Below, piece after piece: positions 8,821-18,217 of a stretch of DNA of 64,000 nucleotides. The translations under genes and the position numbers were made by a program. Source of the DNA: Pedobacter terrae (lineage in GTDB: Bacteria; Bacteroidota; Bacteroidia; Sphingobacteriales; Sphingobacteriaceae); NCBI RefSeq assembly GCF_900100705.1, contig NZ_FNCH01000023.1, positions 1 to 64,000 of the forward strand. Reading direction: 5' to 3'. Positions within the stretch are counted from its first letter, which is position 1. Every line of letters begins with the position of its first letter. The notes under the pieces are model-generated. The model did not search any database and was not told where the DNA came from. It worked only from the letters and a program-made list of their open reading frames with translations.

Positions 8821-9822
8821 TTGTCTGTTATACTTGCTATCGAGTCTTCTTGCGATGATACATCCGTTGCTATTTGTAACAACGGCAAAATTACTGCCAA
8901 TGTTATTGCAAACCAAACAATTCATCAAAATTATGGTGGTGTTATACCTGAATTAGCTTCAAGGGTACATCAGCAAAATATTGTGCCTGCCGTGCAACAA
9001 GCTTTAATTAATGCCAAAGTTACAAAACAGGACATTAATGCAGTTGCTTTTACACGTGGTCCAGGCCTTTTAGGATCGTTATTGGTTGGTGTTTCTTTTG
9101 CAAAATCTTTTGCATTAGCTTTAAATATACCTTTAATTTCTGTTAATCATATGCATGCGCATATTCTGGCGCATTTTATTGATGATCCTAAGCCGGGTTT
9201 TCCTTTTATTTGTTTAACCGTTTCGGGCGGGCATACACAAATTGTGCTCGTAAAGGATTATTTTGATATGGAAATTATTGGCGAAACTTTGGATGATGCT
9301 GCTGGTGAAGCTTTTGATAAAACGGCTAAATTACTGGCTTTGCCTTACCCTGGCGGACCACTAATTGATAAACATGCGCAGAACGGAAACCCTTTGGCAT
9401 TTAAGTTTGCCGAACCACAAATTGCCGATCTGAACTTTAGTTTTAGTGGTTTTAAAACTTCTATTCTGTATTTTATCAGGAAACAGGAGAAAGAGAATCC
9501 CGATTTTATTGCCGAAAATTTAGCTGATATTTGTGCATCTGTTCAACACAGTATTGTGCAGATTTTGCTCAATAAATTAAAGAAAGCGGCAAAACAGTAT
9601 GGGATTAAAGAAGTGGCTATTGCGGGAGGGGTTTCTGCAAACTCTGGTTTACGGAATGGACTGCAAAAAACTGCCGATGAACTGGGATGGAAGATTTATA
9701 TTCCGGCATTTCAATATTGTACAGATAATGCGGGCATGATTGCCATTGCAGGTTACCAAAAGTACCTGAAACAGGATTTTGTAGGGCAGGATGTTTCGCC
9801 AATGGCACGGATGGAGTTTTAG
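8821..9822 (+). CDS. tsaD: tRNA N6-threonylcarbamoyladenosine transferase subunit TsaD
   Basis: TsaD (Kae1/Gcp) transfers the threonylcarbamoyl group to A37 of tRNAs that read ANN codons, working with TsaB and TsaE. The sequence opens ILAIESSCDDTSVAI, the ASKHA phosphate-binding start of the family, and carries the metal-binding HMHAH at 110-114 and later GGVSANSGLR. At 333 residues it has the usual length. The start is TTG; the first conserved strand begins four residues later, so no shorter start fits. tsaB and tsaE are not in this window. The head-to-head pairing with tamB means that expression of the two genes may be mechanically linked. Confidence 0.96.
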   Translation: MSVILAIESSCDDTSVAICNNGKITANVIANQTIHQNYGGVIPELASRVHQQNIVPAVQQALINAKVTKQDINAVAFTRGPGLLGSLLVGVSFAKSFALALNIPLISVNHMHAHILAHFIDDPKPGFPFICLTVSGGHTQIVLVKDYFDMEIIGETLDDAAGEAFDKTAKLLALPYPGGPLIDKHAQNGNPLAFKFAEPQIADLNFSFSGFKTSILYFIRKQEKENPDFIAENLADICASVQHSIVQILLNKLKKAAKQYGIKEVAIAGGVSANSGLRNGLQKTADELGWKIYIPAFQYCTDNAGMIAIAGYQKYLKQDFVGQDVSPMARMEF

Positions 9823-9887
9823 TTTTGGTTCATTAGTTCATTCGTCATTAGTTCATTGGTCATTGGTTTATTGGTCATGGGTTTATG
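9823..9887 (+). repeat. Heptad array at the 3' end of tsaD
   Basis: Starting directly after the TAG stop, TTTTGGTTCA leads into eight units alternating GTTCATTN (8 bases) and GTCATTN (7 bases). It is the mirror partner of the array behind tamB. Confidence 0.8.
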
Positions 9888-10012
9888 AAGAATTGTCTAA
9901 CGACTCCATCGTATTGACCGATTCATTAGTGATCCCTTTTTGGGGAAGTAATCTTAAAACGATAGCTGCTTGCAAGCTGATGTAAAGGACCCAGGGGGAT
10001 TATTCTTTAGGT

Positions 10013-10055
10013 AAGATCCTGAAACAAATCCGATAGCTATCGGATCAGGATGACG
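10013..10055. repeat. Half copy of palindromic element family A
   Basis: GATCCTGAAAC is followed by the palindrome CCGATAGCTATCGG and ends in CAGGATGACG, matching the right half of the element at 4041-4162. The rest of the 418-bp gap 9823-10240 holds only repeats. Confidence 0.65.
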
Positions 10056-10181
10056 CCTCCTTAGGGGATTATAGCCCTTAAAGCACATCGGTTGAAAACC
10101 GGAGACCGGCAACTGTGAACTGAAAATTGCGTACAAAAAACTGAAGTGGATGATAGCCCCTTGGAATGGATTAACACCTTA

Positions 10182-10212
10182 ACTTCCGACTTCGGACACC
10201 CGACTTCGGACC
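10182..10212 (+). repeat. Heptad array, ACTTCGG type
   Basis: Four exact heptads: ACTTCCG, ACTTCGG, ACACCCG, ACTTCGG. They lie just upstream of the small membrane-protein gene at 10241. A short related stretch (CAACTGT, GAACTGA, AAATTGC) lies at about 10110-10130. Confidence 0.7.
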
Positions 10213-10240
10213 AATAAAAACTATTAAATTAAATACACAT

Positions 10241-10438
10241 ATGAATGGAGCATCGTTAATATTTTGGATTGTTTGTGCGGTACCTTTAATCGGGCTGTTA
10301 TACTGGTTGATCAGAAAAGATAAAAACAAACTTAATGGAAGCTGGGGTATAATTATCCTCGGTGCACTGGTAATTGCTGCGCTTTTGGTTATTGTTTATG
10401 TAACCAAAGATTTTAGCGCGATTTTCAGTCAGAATTAA
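10241..10438 (+). CDS. Small two-helix membrane protein, function unknown
   Basis: A 65-residue protein starts at ATG 10241 (MNGASLIFWIVCAVPL). It has two hydrophobic helices, about residues 5-24 and 35-54, joined by a basic loop containing RKDKNK, which suggests a helical hairpin with the loop in the cytoplasm. I do not recognise a family. The gene stands between the repeat-rich gap after tsaD and a TonB-dependent receptor that has its own -7 box, so it is probably a separate transcription unit. Its regular hydrophobic pattern and the absence of an overlapping ORF support a real gene. Confidence 0.65.
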   Translation: MNGASLIFWIVCAVPLIGLLYWLIRKDKNKLNGSWGIIILGALVIAALLVIVYVTKDFSAIFSQN

Positions 10439-10489
10439 ACGGAATTCCCTAATTCTTATTTAGACCTATTCTTATTAGCGTCTATTTTC

Positions 10490-10497
10490 TATCTTTG
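10490..10497 (+). promoter_or_regulatory. -7 box of the TonB receptor gene
   Basis: TATCTTTG fits TAnnTTTG and ends 17 bp before the ATG at 10515. No clear -33 element and no Fur-like palindrome were seen. Confidence 0.5.
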
Positions 10498-10514
10498 CCG
10501 AAAATTAAAGATAG

Positions 10515-12865
10515 ATGAAAAAAATTATACTCGTTACCATCCTGATGTGTAATCTTCTTTTGGTGCATGGCCAAAGCGTGAAGATTGAGGGACACATCAG
10601 GGATAAAAGAAGTGAAATTCCATACACCACGATTTCTTTACCGGGCCAGAAAATTCAGGCCGATAGCAAAGGTTATTACACCTTTTACATCAAAAGTGGC
10701 ATTCCGTTTAATATCCGGTTAAATACGGTTGGCTATAAAACGGTTTCACAACAAATGGTGGCTGTACAGGCCGATACTGTTATCAACTTTGTATTGGAGC
10801 CAGTGCCGAATACTTTAGATGATGTATTGATCTCTACCTCCAGGAAGCCTGAAAATATCAAAAACATTACCACTTCAGTGAGTATTGTAAATAAGAAAAA
10901 ACTGAGAAGGAGATGGCCATTACGCCTGATTTAAGCACAATATTGGCCAACCAGGTACCTGGATTTGCACCTACGGCACAAACCGGGAATAATGTGGGGC
11001 AGAATTTACGGGGCCGACCAATGCTGGTGATGATAGATGGTGTTTCCCAATCTTCGCCACTAAGAAATGCTGAAGTAGATTTAAGGTCGATAGACCCATC
11101 GGTGCTTGAACGCATAGAAGTGGTAAAAGGTGCTACAGCCATTTATGGTAACGGCGCGGCTGGAGGTTTGGTGAATTACATTACCATGGTTCCGGATACA
11201 GCTGCCAGGTTCGCAGGTAAAACCCAGCTCAATTTAAACGGATCGTTGGTAAAGATGAAAAACGCCGAAGGCGGTAGAATTAACCAAATGTTCTATGGCA
11301 AACTGGGTAAATTTGATTACGTGGTGAGCGGCATGTATGATCAAACTGGTGAATATAAGGATGCAAAAGGTGATGTGGTAGGTCCCAACTATAGTTTAGG
11401 CGAAACCGATAGCTATAATGCTTTTGCCAAATTTGGTTATATGCCTGCAAAAAATCAACGAATTCAGCTTACCTATAATACGTACAGCAGTTTGCAGAAT
11501 AGTAATTTTACTTTAGTGAATGGTAATCTGGCCACAGGCCAGAAAGCAACCGGTGTATTGGGAAAACCACTTGGGATTCCGACCGGGGTTGACTATAACC
11601 ACAATTTAAATCTATCGTATAAAATAGATAGCACTTTTCTGCATTCTAGTTTACACGCAGACCTATATTATGAAACCCGTAAAGACGTATTCTATGTTTC
11701 CTTAGGCCGTTTTGACGGAGGTGATGGCCAATCGCTTGCCAAAAACGATAAACGGGGGGCTCGTTTATTTTTGGAAACACCAATACTGAACCTGGACTTT
11801 TTGAAAATGAACCTGGCTTATGGTGCAGATTTCATGAAAGATAAAACGGCACAGCCATTGGTTGATGGTAGGGTATGGGTGCCTACAATGGATATGACCA
11901 ATATTGCACCTTTTGCACAGGCAGACTTTAATATTTTAAACAAGCTTGTATTCAAAACGGGTTTGCGTTACGAAAATGTAAATATAGCGGTTGATGATTA
12001 CCGTACTTTAAGAACTACAGGTGCGAACAATACGACCATTACCCCATCTTTTAATGTAACAGGAGGGAATTTAAAATACAGCACTTACCTGTTTAATGCA
12101 GGTTTAAGGTATAACCAATTTGATGTGTTCAGCCCTTTTGTAAGTTTCTCTCAGGGTTTTTCTGTGATGGATATAGGATTGGCTTTACGTGATGCGAAAG
12201 TAAACAGCATTGACAAGATCAATACCGATGCGGTAAAAGTTAATAATTATGAGGCTGGTTTTGAGAGTAAAATTGCCGGATTAACATTTTCTGCTTCGGG
12301 TTACATCAGTACATCCAAACTGGGGATTGAAGTGGTTTATGATCCTGCTACAGGCCTGTTTAATACAGCCAGAAACCCTGAAAAAATTTATGGTTTTGAG
12401 TTGGCTGCCGATTACCAGCTGTTTGATCAGTTGGGTTTAGCGGCAAGTTATAGTTATACGGAAGGCAAGCGCGACATTGACAAAAATGGAAAGTTTAATG
12501 ATGCAGCAGACCTGTATCTTAATGGTCGCCGAATTTCAGCACCTAAAGTTACGGCTTCAGTTACCTACAGTCCGATAAAGGTGCTGGATTTAACCCTGAA
12601 TTACACCGGTATCAATTCGCGCAATAGATTTGAGAAAAATGCGAACGGCATATATAATGGAAATGAGGGTGCGGTGAAAGCTTATCATCTGTTCAGTTTT
12701 GCGGGAATTTATCAGGTGAAGAAGAACACGAAACTTACCTTAGGGGTAGACAATATATTTAACCAGGATTACTTTCCGGCCAGGGCACAATGGTTTATGC
12801 AGCCTGGTTTTTATTCAAAAGGAAGAGGTACTTCTGTAAACTTCGGCATTTCGGTTAGTTATTAA
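10515..12865 (+). pseudogene. TonB-dependent siderophore-type receptor, split by a frameshift
   Basis: Two frames together make one receptor of about 783 residues. The first (10515-10934) has a signal peptide (MKKIILVTILMCNLLLVHGQ), a carboxypeptidase-like regulatory domain and the start of the plug (ENIKNITTSVSIV). The second (10913-12865) continues in the -1 frame with the rest of the plug (NLRGRPMLVMIDGVS, RIEVVKGATAIYGNGAAGG) and a 22-strand-type barrel ending in the aromatic FGISVSY. The break falls at an A6 run at 10896-10901. A seventh A, or a -1 slip there, gives an uninterrupted reading KKKTEKEMAITPDLSTIL. FecA/FhuA-like receptors import ferric siderophores. It may be a decayed gene, a phase-variable gene or a sequencing error. 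Confidence 0.85.
10896..10901 (+). other. A6 homopolymer at the receptor frameshift
   Basis: Six A residues (AAG AAA AAA CTG in the upstream frame) mark the point where the receptor reading frame must shift by -1. A 7-A version would restore a single ORF. Confidence 0.7.
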
Positions 12866-12885
12866 CCAGATGCTAAAATAGAAAA

Positions 12886-12917
12886 GCGTCCCGATTTAAC
12901 ATCGGGACACTTTTTTT
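12886..12917. terminator. Bidirectional terminator between the receptor gene and recA
   Basis: GTCCCGAT (12888-12895) pairs with ATCGGGAC (12901-12908) over a five-base loop, followed by CTTTTTTT. On the minus strand a shorter T run follows, so it can serve both convergent genes. Confidence 0.85.
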
Positions 12918-12941
12918 ATCTTCAGGCTGAATTGATCAGGC

Positions 12942-13967
12942 TTATTTTTCTGCCAGATGCTCGCCGGTTACTTCTGCTTTAATCTTCGTTTCCAGCTCTT
13001 CTGCAAGTTCAGGATTGTCGCTTAACAATTGTTTTACGGCATCTCTACCCTGGCCCAGCTTGGTATCTCCGTAAGAGAACCATGAACCTGCTTTTTTGAT
13101 GATGCCAAAATCAACACCTAAGTCGATAATCTCACCGTTTTTAGAAATACCTTCACCAAACATCACATCAAATTCTGCAATGCGGAAAGGTGGAGCCACT
13201 TTATTTTTAACAATTTTTACTTTAACACGGTTACCGGAAACTTCATCAGAATCTTTAATTTGTGAAATACGGCGGATATCTAAACGTACGGATGCATAAA
13301 ATTTCAAAGCATTACCACCAGTTGTCGTTTCAGGGTTACCAAACATTACACCAATTTTATCACGCAACTGGTTAATGAAAATACAGCAACATCCGGTTTT
13401 AGAAATGGTTCCGGTTAATTTACGTAAGGCCTGACTCATTAAACGGGCATGTAAACCCATTTTACTGTCGCCCATTTCGCCTTCAATTTCACTTTTAGGA
13501 ACCAATGCCGCAACTGAGTCGATTACGATTACATCTATAGCCCCAGAACGGATTAAGTTATCGGCAATTTCTAATGCCTGCTCACCATTATCTGGTTGAG
13601 AGATTAACAGGTTATCTGTATCTACACCTAATTTTTTTGCATAAAACTGATCAAAAGCGTGCTCTGCATCAATAAAAGCTGCAATGCCACCTTTTTTCTG
13701 TGCTTCGGCAATAATATGTGTAGCCAGAGTTGTTTTACCAGAAGATTCCGGTCCGTAGATTTCAATTACACGGCCTTTTGGAATACCGCCAATACCTAAA
13801 GCAATATCTAAACTGATTGATCCGGTAGAAATAAAATCTATTGGTTCAATGGCCGTATCGCCAAGTTTCATGATGGTACCTTTACCGTAAGATTTCTCTA
13901 GTTTATCTAAAGTAAGCTGTAGGGCTTTTAATTTATCTGGATTTGCAGTGCTCATTTCTTTTTTCAT
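12942..13967 (-). CDS. recA: Recombinase RecA
   Basis: RecA forms ATP-dependent filaments on single-stranded DNA, carries out strand exchange and triggers LexA-type self-cleavage. At 341 residues it has normal length. The Walker A motif GPESSGKTT is at 72-80, followed by the catalytic Glu region (DAEHAFD), Walker B (DVIVIDSVAALVP) and the DNA-binding loop L1 (MGLHARLMSQALRKLT). The start MKKEMSTANPDKLKAL has a second Met at residue 5 that could also be used. The gene is monocistronic, convergent with the TonB receptor. No clear SOS box is seen in the 120-bp upstream gap. Confidence 0.98.
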   Translation of the reverse strand: MKKEMSTANPDKLKALQLTLDKLEKSYGKGTIMKLGDTAIEPIDFISTGSISLDIALGIGGIPKGRVIEIYGPESSGKTTLATHIIAEAQKKGGIAAFIDAEHAFDQFYAKKLGVDTDNLLISQPDNGEQALEIADNLIRSGAIDVIVIDSVAALVPKSEIEGEMGDSKMGLHARLMSQALRKLTGTISKTGCCCIFINQLRDKIGVMFGNPETTTGGNALKFYASVRLDIRRISQIKDSDEVSGNRVKVKIVKNKVAPPFRIAEFDVMFGEGISKNGEIIDLGVDFGIIKKAGSWFSYGDTKLGQGRDAVKQLLSDNPELAEELETKIKAEVTGEHLAEK

Positions 13968-14089
13968 TGATTGCGTAAATATAACTGATTCTCGGCTAAT
14001 ATGTTCAAATGTTGATATTTATAATACTAAAATATTTAGCTAATTTAAATGTTTTTTAGCTAATGTCAATAGTAAAGTGAAAATATTTT

Positions 14090-14761
14090 TTAAGCCCTTA
14101 ATTTATCTCTTTCATTTTGGGCGGTTAAACGTTCAAAATACCTGCACATGTAGGTAATTTCACAAACATCGCATTTGGGGTTTCGGGCTACACAAACATA
14201 ACGCCCATGCAATATAAGCCAATGGTGTGCAATGTGGATGTCGTGTTCAGGCAGGTTTTTGACCAGGTCTTTTTCCACTGCCAATGGTGTTTTGCCATTG
14301 GTTAAACCCAGACGGTTGGCCACGCGGAAAACGTGGGTATCAACTGCCATTGCCGGTGCATTGTAAATTACCGATGCAATTACATTGGCTGTTTTACGCC
14401 CAACACCTGGCATTTTCTGTAATTCGTCAATTCCGGAAGGCACTATATCGTTAAATTCGTTCAACAGGATATTGGCCATGCCTACCAGGTGTTTTGCTTT
14501 GTTGTTGGGATAACTGATGCTTTTAATATAATCAAAAACAATATCAGGAGTAGCTTCGGCCAAAGCTTTAGCATTGGGAAAGCGTTGAAAAAGGGCGGGA
14601 GTTACCATATTTACCCTTTTGTCGGTACATTGTGCCGAAAGGATTACAGCTACTAAAAGCTGGTAAGGGTTGTTGTAATGTAACTCGGTTTCTGCATCAG
14701 GCTGCTTGGCCGAAAAATGTTCTACAAAAAGTTTGTAGCGTTCTTTTTTAAGCATGTGCAA
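14090..14761 (-). CDS. nth: Endonuclease III (DNA glycosylase / AP lyase)
   Basis: Nth removes oxidised pyrimidines and cleaves the abasic site, acting in base excision repair. The helix-hairpin-helix motif MPGVGRKTANVI carries catalytic Lys123, and the conserved Asp141 follows in AVDTHVFRVANRL. The C-terminus has the 4Fe-4S ligand pattern C-x6-C-x2-C-x5-C (CVARNPKCDVCEITYMC). At 223 residues it is slightly longer than the E. coli enzyme. A second Met two codons in (14755) may be the true start. It follows recA on the same strand after 120 bp and is probably transcribed separately. Confidence 0.95.
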   Translation of the reverse strand: MHMLKKERYKLFVEHFSAKQPDAETELHYNNPYQLLVAVILSAQCTDKRVNMVTPALFQRFPNAKALAEATPDIVFDYIKSISYPNNKAKHLVGMANILLNEFNDIVPSGIDELQKMPGVGRKTANVIASVIYNAPAMAVDTHVFRVANRLGLTNGKTPLAVEKDLVKNLPEHDIHIAHHWLILHGRYVCVARNPKCDVCEITYMCRYFERLTAQNERDKLRA

Positions 14762-14873
14762 ATATAGGGGAAAGATGGAAAATGGAAGAGGTGTGATGAT
14801 TAATCGTTTAATTGTCTAAATCGGTTAACTGAGACTAGGTATCCAAAATCCGACGCAAAGGCGAGTTATCCGG

Positions 14874-15863
14874 TTAATCCACGCTAAGCCCCAAACGCCC
14901 GACCCCAGACTGATCTATTTCCCTCAGCAACTGATCACATTCAGCAAAGGCATTATACAGATACTTATTGCGGTGTTTTTCTCCCTGGCCGCTGAAAGAA
15001 ACAGATTTCATAATCAGGCCCTGCATCCATTGTTTGGTTTGTTTGCAGTAGGCCTGGTCTTCGGTTCTTAAATAATTAAAAGTATTAAATCTATTGTAGC
15101 AGGTCATGCGGTCTTTAAAATCAACCAGGTAAGCAATGCTGCCCAGTACATCGCAACTGTACCAGTTAAAGGTATGGTTAGGGTCGATGGTTTTTTTACT
15201 GCTAATGGCATACATGTTCATATCGGTAAGGCAATACCTTACTTGTTCTACAATCTTTATAGCCAGTTCGGTATCGGTAAGATGGCCGGCTTCAAATGCA
15301 TACCTAATCTGTTCGAGTGTGCCGGTTACCGTATCTTTAGACCATATTTCGGTACTCGGTATTTCCAGGTAGGCAGCGTGCAGCTCCTGCGAAATTTCAA
15401 TAATTTCATCGGATAGAAACGAAGAGTTGAAAGGCATTTCGAGATTGTTGGCACTATTTGCCCAAAAGAAAAGTTTAAAGCTGGTGAGTTCCGGGTACTT
15501 GAAAAAATGAAATAGCGGGATATCATCGGTGGTGATGGTGATGTGTTTTTTATTACTGTTTTTAATGGCTTTTATATTTTCCAATAAATTCCGGAGATAG
15601 CCAATCATATCTAAATCTTCATTTACACTTAAATAGCTAAATGTAACAGATAGCGATTGTTTCGGGTTGTAAATAAATGGGACATCAAAGCAATCAGAAA
15701 GCTTGATGATCTGCTGGAAAGTAAGGTTGCTGTCGCCCCTGATTTTCTTGTAGGCCTCATTGGTGCTTATCCCTAGCTCTTCAGCAACACTAAATGCCAG
15801 GTTCTGGTACTCGGGCAATACCGCTTTAATGGCTTGAAAAAATAGTACCTGCTGATTATCCAT
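14874..15863 (-). CDS. XRE-like helix-turn-helix protein, probable regulator of the desaturase pair
   Basis: A 329-residue soluble protein. Residues about 15-60 (LAFSVAEELGISTNEAYKKI, then LTFQQIIKLSDCFDVPF) form a Cro/XRE-type HTH. The remaining 260 residues are mainly helical, with a His/Cys/Trp-rich end, and match no domain I can name. It is divergent from two overlapping fatty-acid desaturase genes, with a shared 205-bp intergenic region, so control of membrane-lipid desaturation is a reasonable inference from position. No transmembrane segment is present. The effector, if any, is unknown. Confidence 0.7.
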   Translation of the reverse strand: MDNQQVLFFQAIKAVLPEYQNLAFSVAEELGISTNEAYKKIRGDSNLTFQQIIKLSDCFDVPFIYNPKQSLSVTFSYLSVNEDLDMIGYLRNLLENIKAIKNSNKKHITITTDDIPLFHFFKYPELTSFKLFFWANSANNLEMPFNSSFLSDEIIEISQELHAAYLEIPSTEIWSKDTVTGTLEQIRYAFEAGHLTDTELAIKIVEQVRYCLTDMNMYAISSKKTIDPNHTFNWYSCDVLGSIAYLVDFKDRMTCYNRFNTFNYLRTEDQAYCKQTKQWMQGLIMKSVSFSGQGEKHRNKYLYNAFAECDQLLREIDQSGVGRLGLSVD

Positions 15864-16038
15864 AAAGATTAATTTTTTAATTGAATATAGTATTTTTTAA
15901 TAATCAAATGGATTATTTCCCTGGACCAAACTGTAAAGTATAACTTATAAACTCTTGCATGCGTCTTTTATTTCCTTTAAACAATAATTATTGAGGCGAT
16001 TGTAATCTTTAAGATTTATGGTGATCTGTGTGATGTTT

Positions 16039-16046
16039 TAGATTTG
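16039..16046 (+). promoter_or_regulatory. -7 box of the desaturase operon
   Basis: TAGATTTG matches TAnnTTTG and ends 22 bp before the ATG at 16069. The expected -33 position holds TTTA rather than TTTG. Confidence 0.5.
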
Positions 16047-16068
16047 GTTAAGATTAAAACGAATCATT

Positions 16069-17166
16069 ATGAACAAATTAAGATTTATAAAAGATGAAGG
16101 CTCCGAATTCTATAAAGAATTGAATGAGCAGATTGAACAGTATTTTATTGATAAGGGGCTACAGAAAACCGGGAACACAAAAATGTTTTTCAAGATTTTC
16201 CTTTATTTCGGTTTGGACATCCTGTTTTATGCCTTAATGATTACCAGTCATTCGGTATTTGCATTTTATGCTTTTTACCTGCTGATGGGACTTTCAGTTT
16301 TGTTAACTGCTTTTAATATTTCGCATGATGCGGCCCATGGTGTAGCAGTAAAAAGTAAATTCTGGAACCGGATACTATTTTCGCTGAGTTTTAACCTGCA
16401 AGGGAACAACGCCTATGTATGGGGCAAAAACCATAACGAATCGCACCATTTATATACCAATATAGAAGGCAGTGATATCGATGTGCTGAATAATCCATTA
16501 TTCAGGATGACTGAATCTCAGCCTTTGTTATGGTTCCATCGTTATCAGTTTATTTATGCGCCGTTTCTTTACCTGTTCTATTCCATTAACTGGTTCTTTT
16601 TCAGGGAAACATTGATGTTGTTCAATTTATCAAGCCGCACTATTAAAGTGGAGATTCCCCGGACTGAAGCTGTAAAGCTGGTGATATATAAACTCTTATA
16701 TGTCGGTTACATGATCATTTTGCCTGTCTATCTGTTGCCTTTCGGCTGGCAGACGGTTTTACTGGCTTTTTTGTTAAATCATTTTATCATTTCGCTATTG
16801 TTTGTGGCCGTATTAGGCGTGGCACATTTATCGGATTATGTAGCTCACCCGGTGCCTGATCAGGATCATAAATTGAATATGAGCTGGCCGAAGCTGCAAT
16901 TGCTGACCTCAATAGATTATCATTCAGAAAGCAGGTTTTTAAACTGGACACTTGGCGGCTTTAATGCTCATGCGGTACATCACCTGCTTCCTAACGTATG
17001 CCATGTACACTACCTTGAGATTATTCCAGTTTTTAAAGCGCTGGCTAAAAAACACGGGCTTACTTATATGGAAATGTCTTATGGCGAATCACTGGCCTCT
17101 CATTTCAGGTTTTTGAAAATGATGGGCAGATGTGAAAACTTAATCCCGATGCGATATGAAGGATAA
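16069..17166 (+). CDS. Membrane fatty-acid desaturase (first of pair)
   Basis: A 365-residue di-iron integral-membrane desaturase. The three histidine boxes are clear: HDAAH at 86-90, HNESHH at 122-127 and HAVHH at about 300-304. Hydrophobic stretches at about 40-80 and 210-260 place the iron site at the cytoplasmic face. The spacing resembles the acyl-lipid / linoleoyl-CoA type rather than stearoyl-CoA desaturases, and no fused cytochrome b5 is present. Its last 11 bases overlap the start of a second desaturase, so the two are translationally coupled. Substrate and regiochemistry cannot be read from the sequence. Confidence 0.9.
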   Translation: MNKLRFIKDEGSEFYKELNEQIEQYFIDKGLQKTGNTKMFFKIFLYFGLDILFYALMITSHSVFAFYAFYLLMGLSVLLTAFNISHDAAHGVAVKSKFWNRILFSLSFNLQGNNAYVWGKNHNESHHLYTNIEGSDIDVLNNPLFRMTESQPLLWFHRYQFIYAPFLYLFYSINWFFFRETLMLFNLSSRTIKVEIPRTEAVKLVIYKLLYVGYMIILPVYLLPFGWQTVLLAFLLNHFIISLLFVAVLGVAHLSDYVAHPVPDQDHKLNMSWPKLQLLTSIDYHSESRFLNWTLGGFNAHAVHHLLPNVCHVHYLEIIPVFKALAKKHGLTYMEMSYGESLASHFRFLKMMGRCENLIPMRYEG

Positions 17167-18217
17167 ACATATTCATGTGGCGGCTGATAGTCAGTTGCTA
17201 AAAGCGATATACAAACGCGTCAGCGAAGAAGTGGTCGCTGATAAATCTGCATTTATGTGGATAATCGTACTTAAATTCGTGGTGTATTTCTTGCTCACCT
17301 TATTTACCTATTTAGCTTTGTACCATATCACTAACCCGACTGGTTTTGTGGGTTGTTTTGTGATCTATGGTTTTATCTCGCTACTCTTTGCTTTTAACTT
17401 TTCACACGACTTTTCTCATAATACCATCTTTAAAAGCAAGCGGCTCAACCACATTTGCTTTGTAGCTATTTATACACTGGTTGGGGCGCATGCTGAGGCT
17501 TGGAAACTGCGTCATGTTAATTCTCATCATTATGCGCCAAATGTAGAAGATTATGATTCAGACCTTAAAATATCGAAATTGATCCGCGTGGTTCCAGGCA
17601 GCAAACATTATTGGTTTCATGCGTACCAACACCTGTATGCACCATTAGCTTATACAACGTATTCGCTGTTCTGGATTTTTATTAAAGATTTTGTGATTCT
17701 ATTTAGTGACGATGGTTATGGCGCCAAAAAGAACATGAGATATTACCTGTCGTTTGTGTTCCAAAAATCGATCTATATCAGTTGGTTATTTGTTTTGCCC
17801 ATGATATTTGCAATCCAGCCCTGGTATGTGGTGCTAACTGGTTTTTTAATGATGCACCTAAGTCAGTCGTTATTCTTGTTGTTTACCTTTTTTATGACCC
17901 ACCATGTAGAGAATACGGAATATCCTAAAACTGATACGCGGGGTTATATTAATGCGTCCTGGCTCATGAACCAGATCAGGAGTTCAAACGATATGCATCC
18001 TTTCAGTAAAACGGCAAACTTTATTTTAGGCGGCTTTAATAACCATATTACCCATCATTTATTTCCGCATTATCACCATGTGTATTATCCGCAAATCAGT
18101 AAGATATTATATGAAATGTTAAATGAAAATGGCATAACGCCTAATTGTACCAGTTATTTCGGAGGGATAAAATCTCATTTAAAGCTGTTGAAGAGAATGG
18201 GGGAGGTAGCGTTTTGA
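17156..18217 (+). CDS. Membrane fatty-acid desaturase (second of pair)
   Basis: A 353-residue paralogue of the preceding gene with the same three boxes: HDFSH (about 84-88), HVNSHH (about 119-124) and HITHH (about 298-302). Four or more membrane helices surround them. The ATG at 17156 lies inside the last codons of the first desaturase (ATGAAGGATAA, an 11-base overlap). Two diverged desaturases in one operon suggest either successive desaturations of one chain or a heteromeric enzyme. Both are inference. No terminator with a clear stem and T run was found downstream. Confidence 0.9.
   Translation: MKDKHIHVAADSQLLKAIYKRVSEEVVADKSAFMWIIVLKFVVYFLLTLFTYLALYHITNPTGFVGCFVIYGFISLLFAFNFSHDFSHNTIFKSKRLNHICFVAIYTLVGAHAEAWKLRHVNSHHYAPNVEDYDSDLKISKLIRVVPGSKHYWFHAYQHLYAPLAYTTYSLFWIFIKDFVILFSDDGYGAKKNMRYYLSFVFQKSIYISWLFVLPMIFAIQPWYVVLTGFLMMHLSQSLFLLFTFFMTHHVENTEYPKTDTRGYINASWLMNQIRSSNDMHPFSKTANFILGGFNNHITHHLFPHYHHVYYPQISKILYEMLNENGITPNCTSYFGGIKSHLKLLKRMGEVAF

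Noticed and set aside
10515..10934. Separate small secreted protein formed by the first part of the receptor
   Set aside because: It ends in the middle of the TonB plug domain, whose continuation is in the next frame; a single frameshifted receptor explains both pieces.
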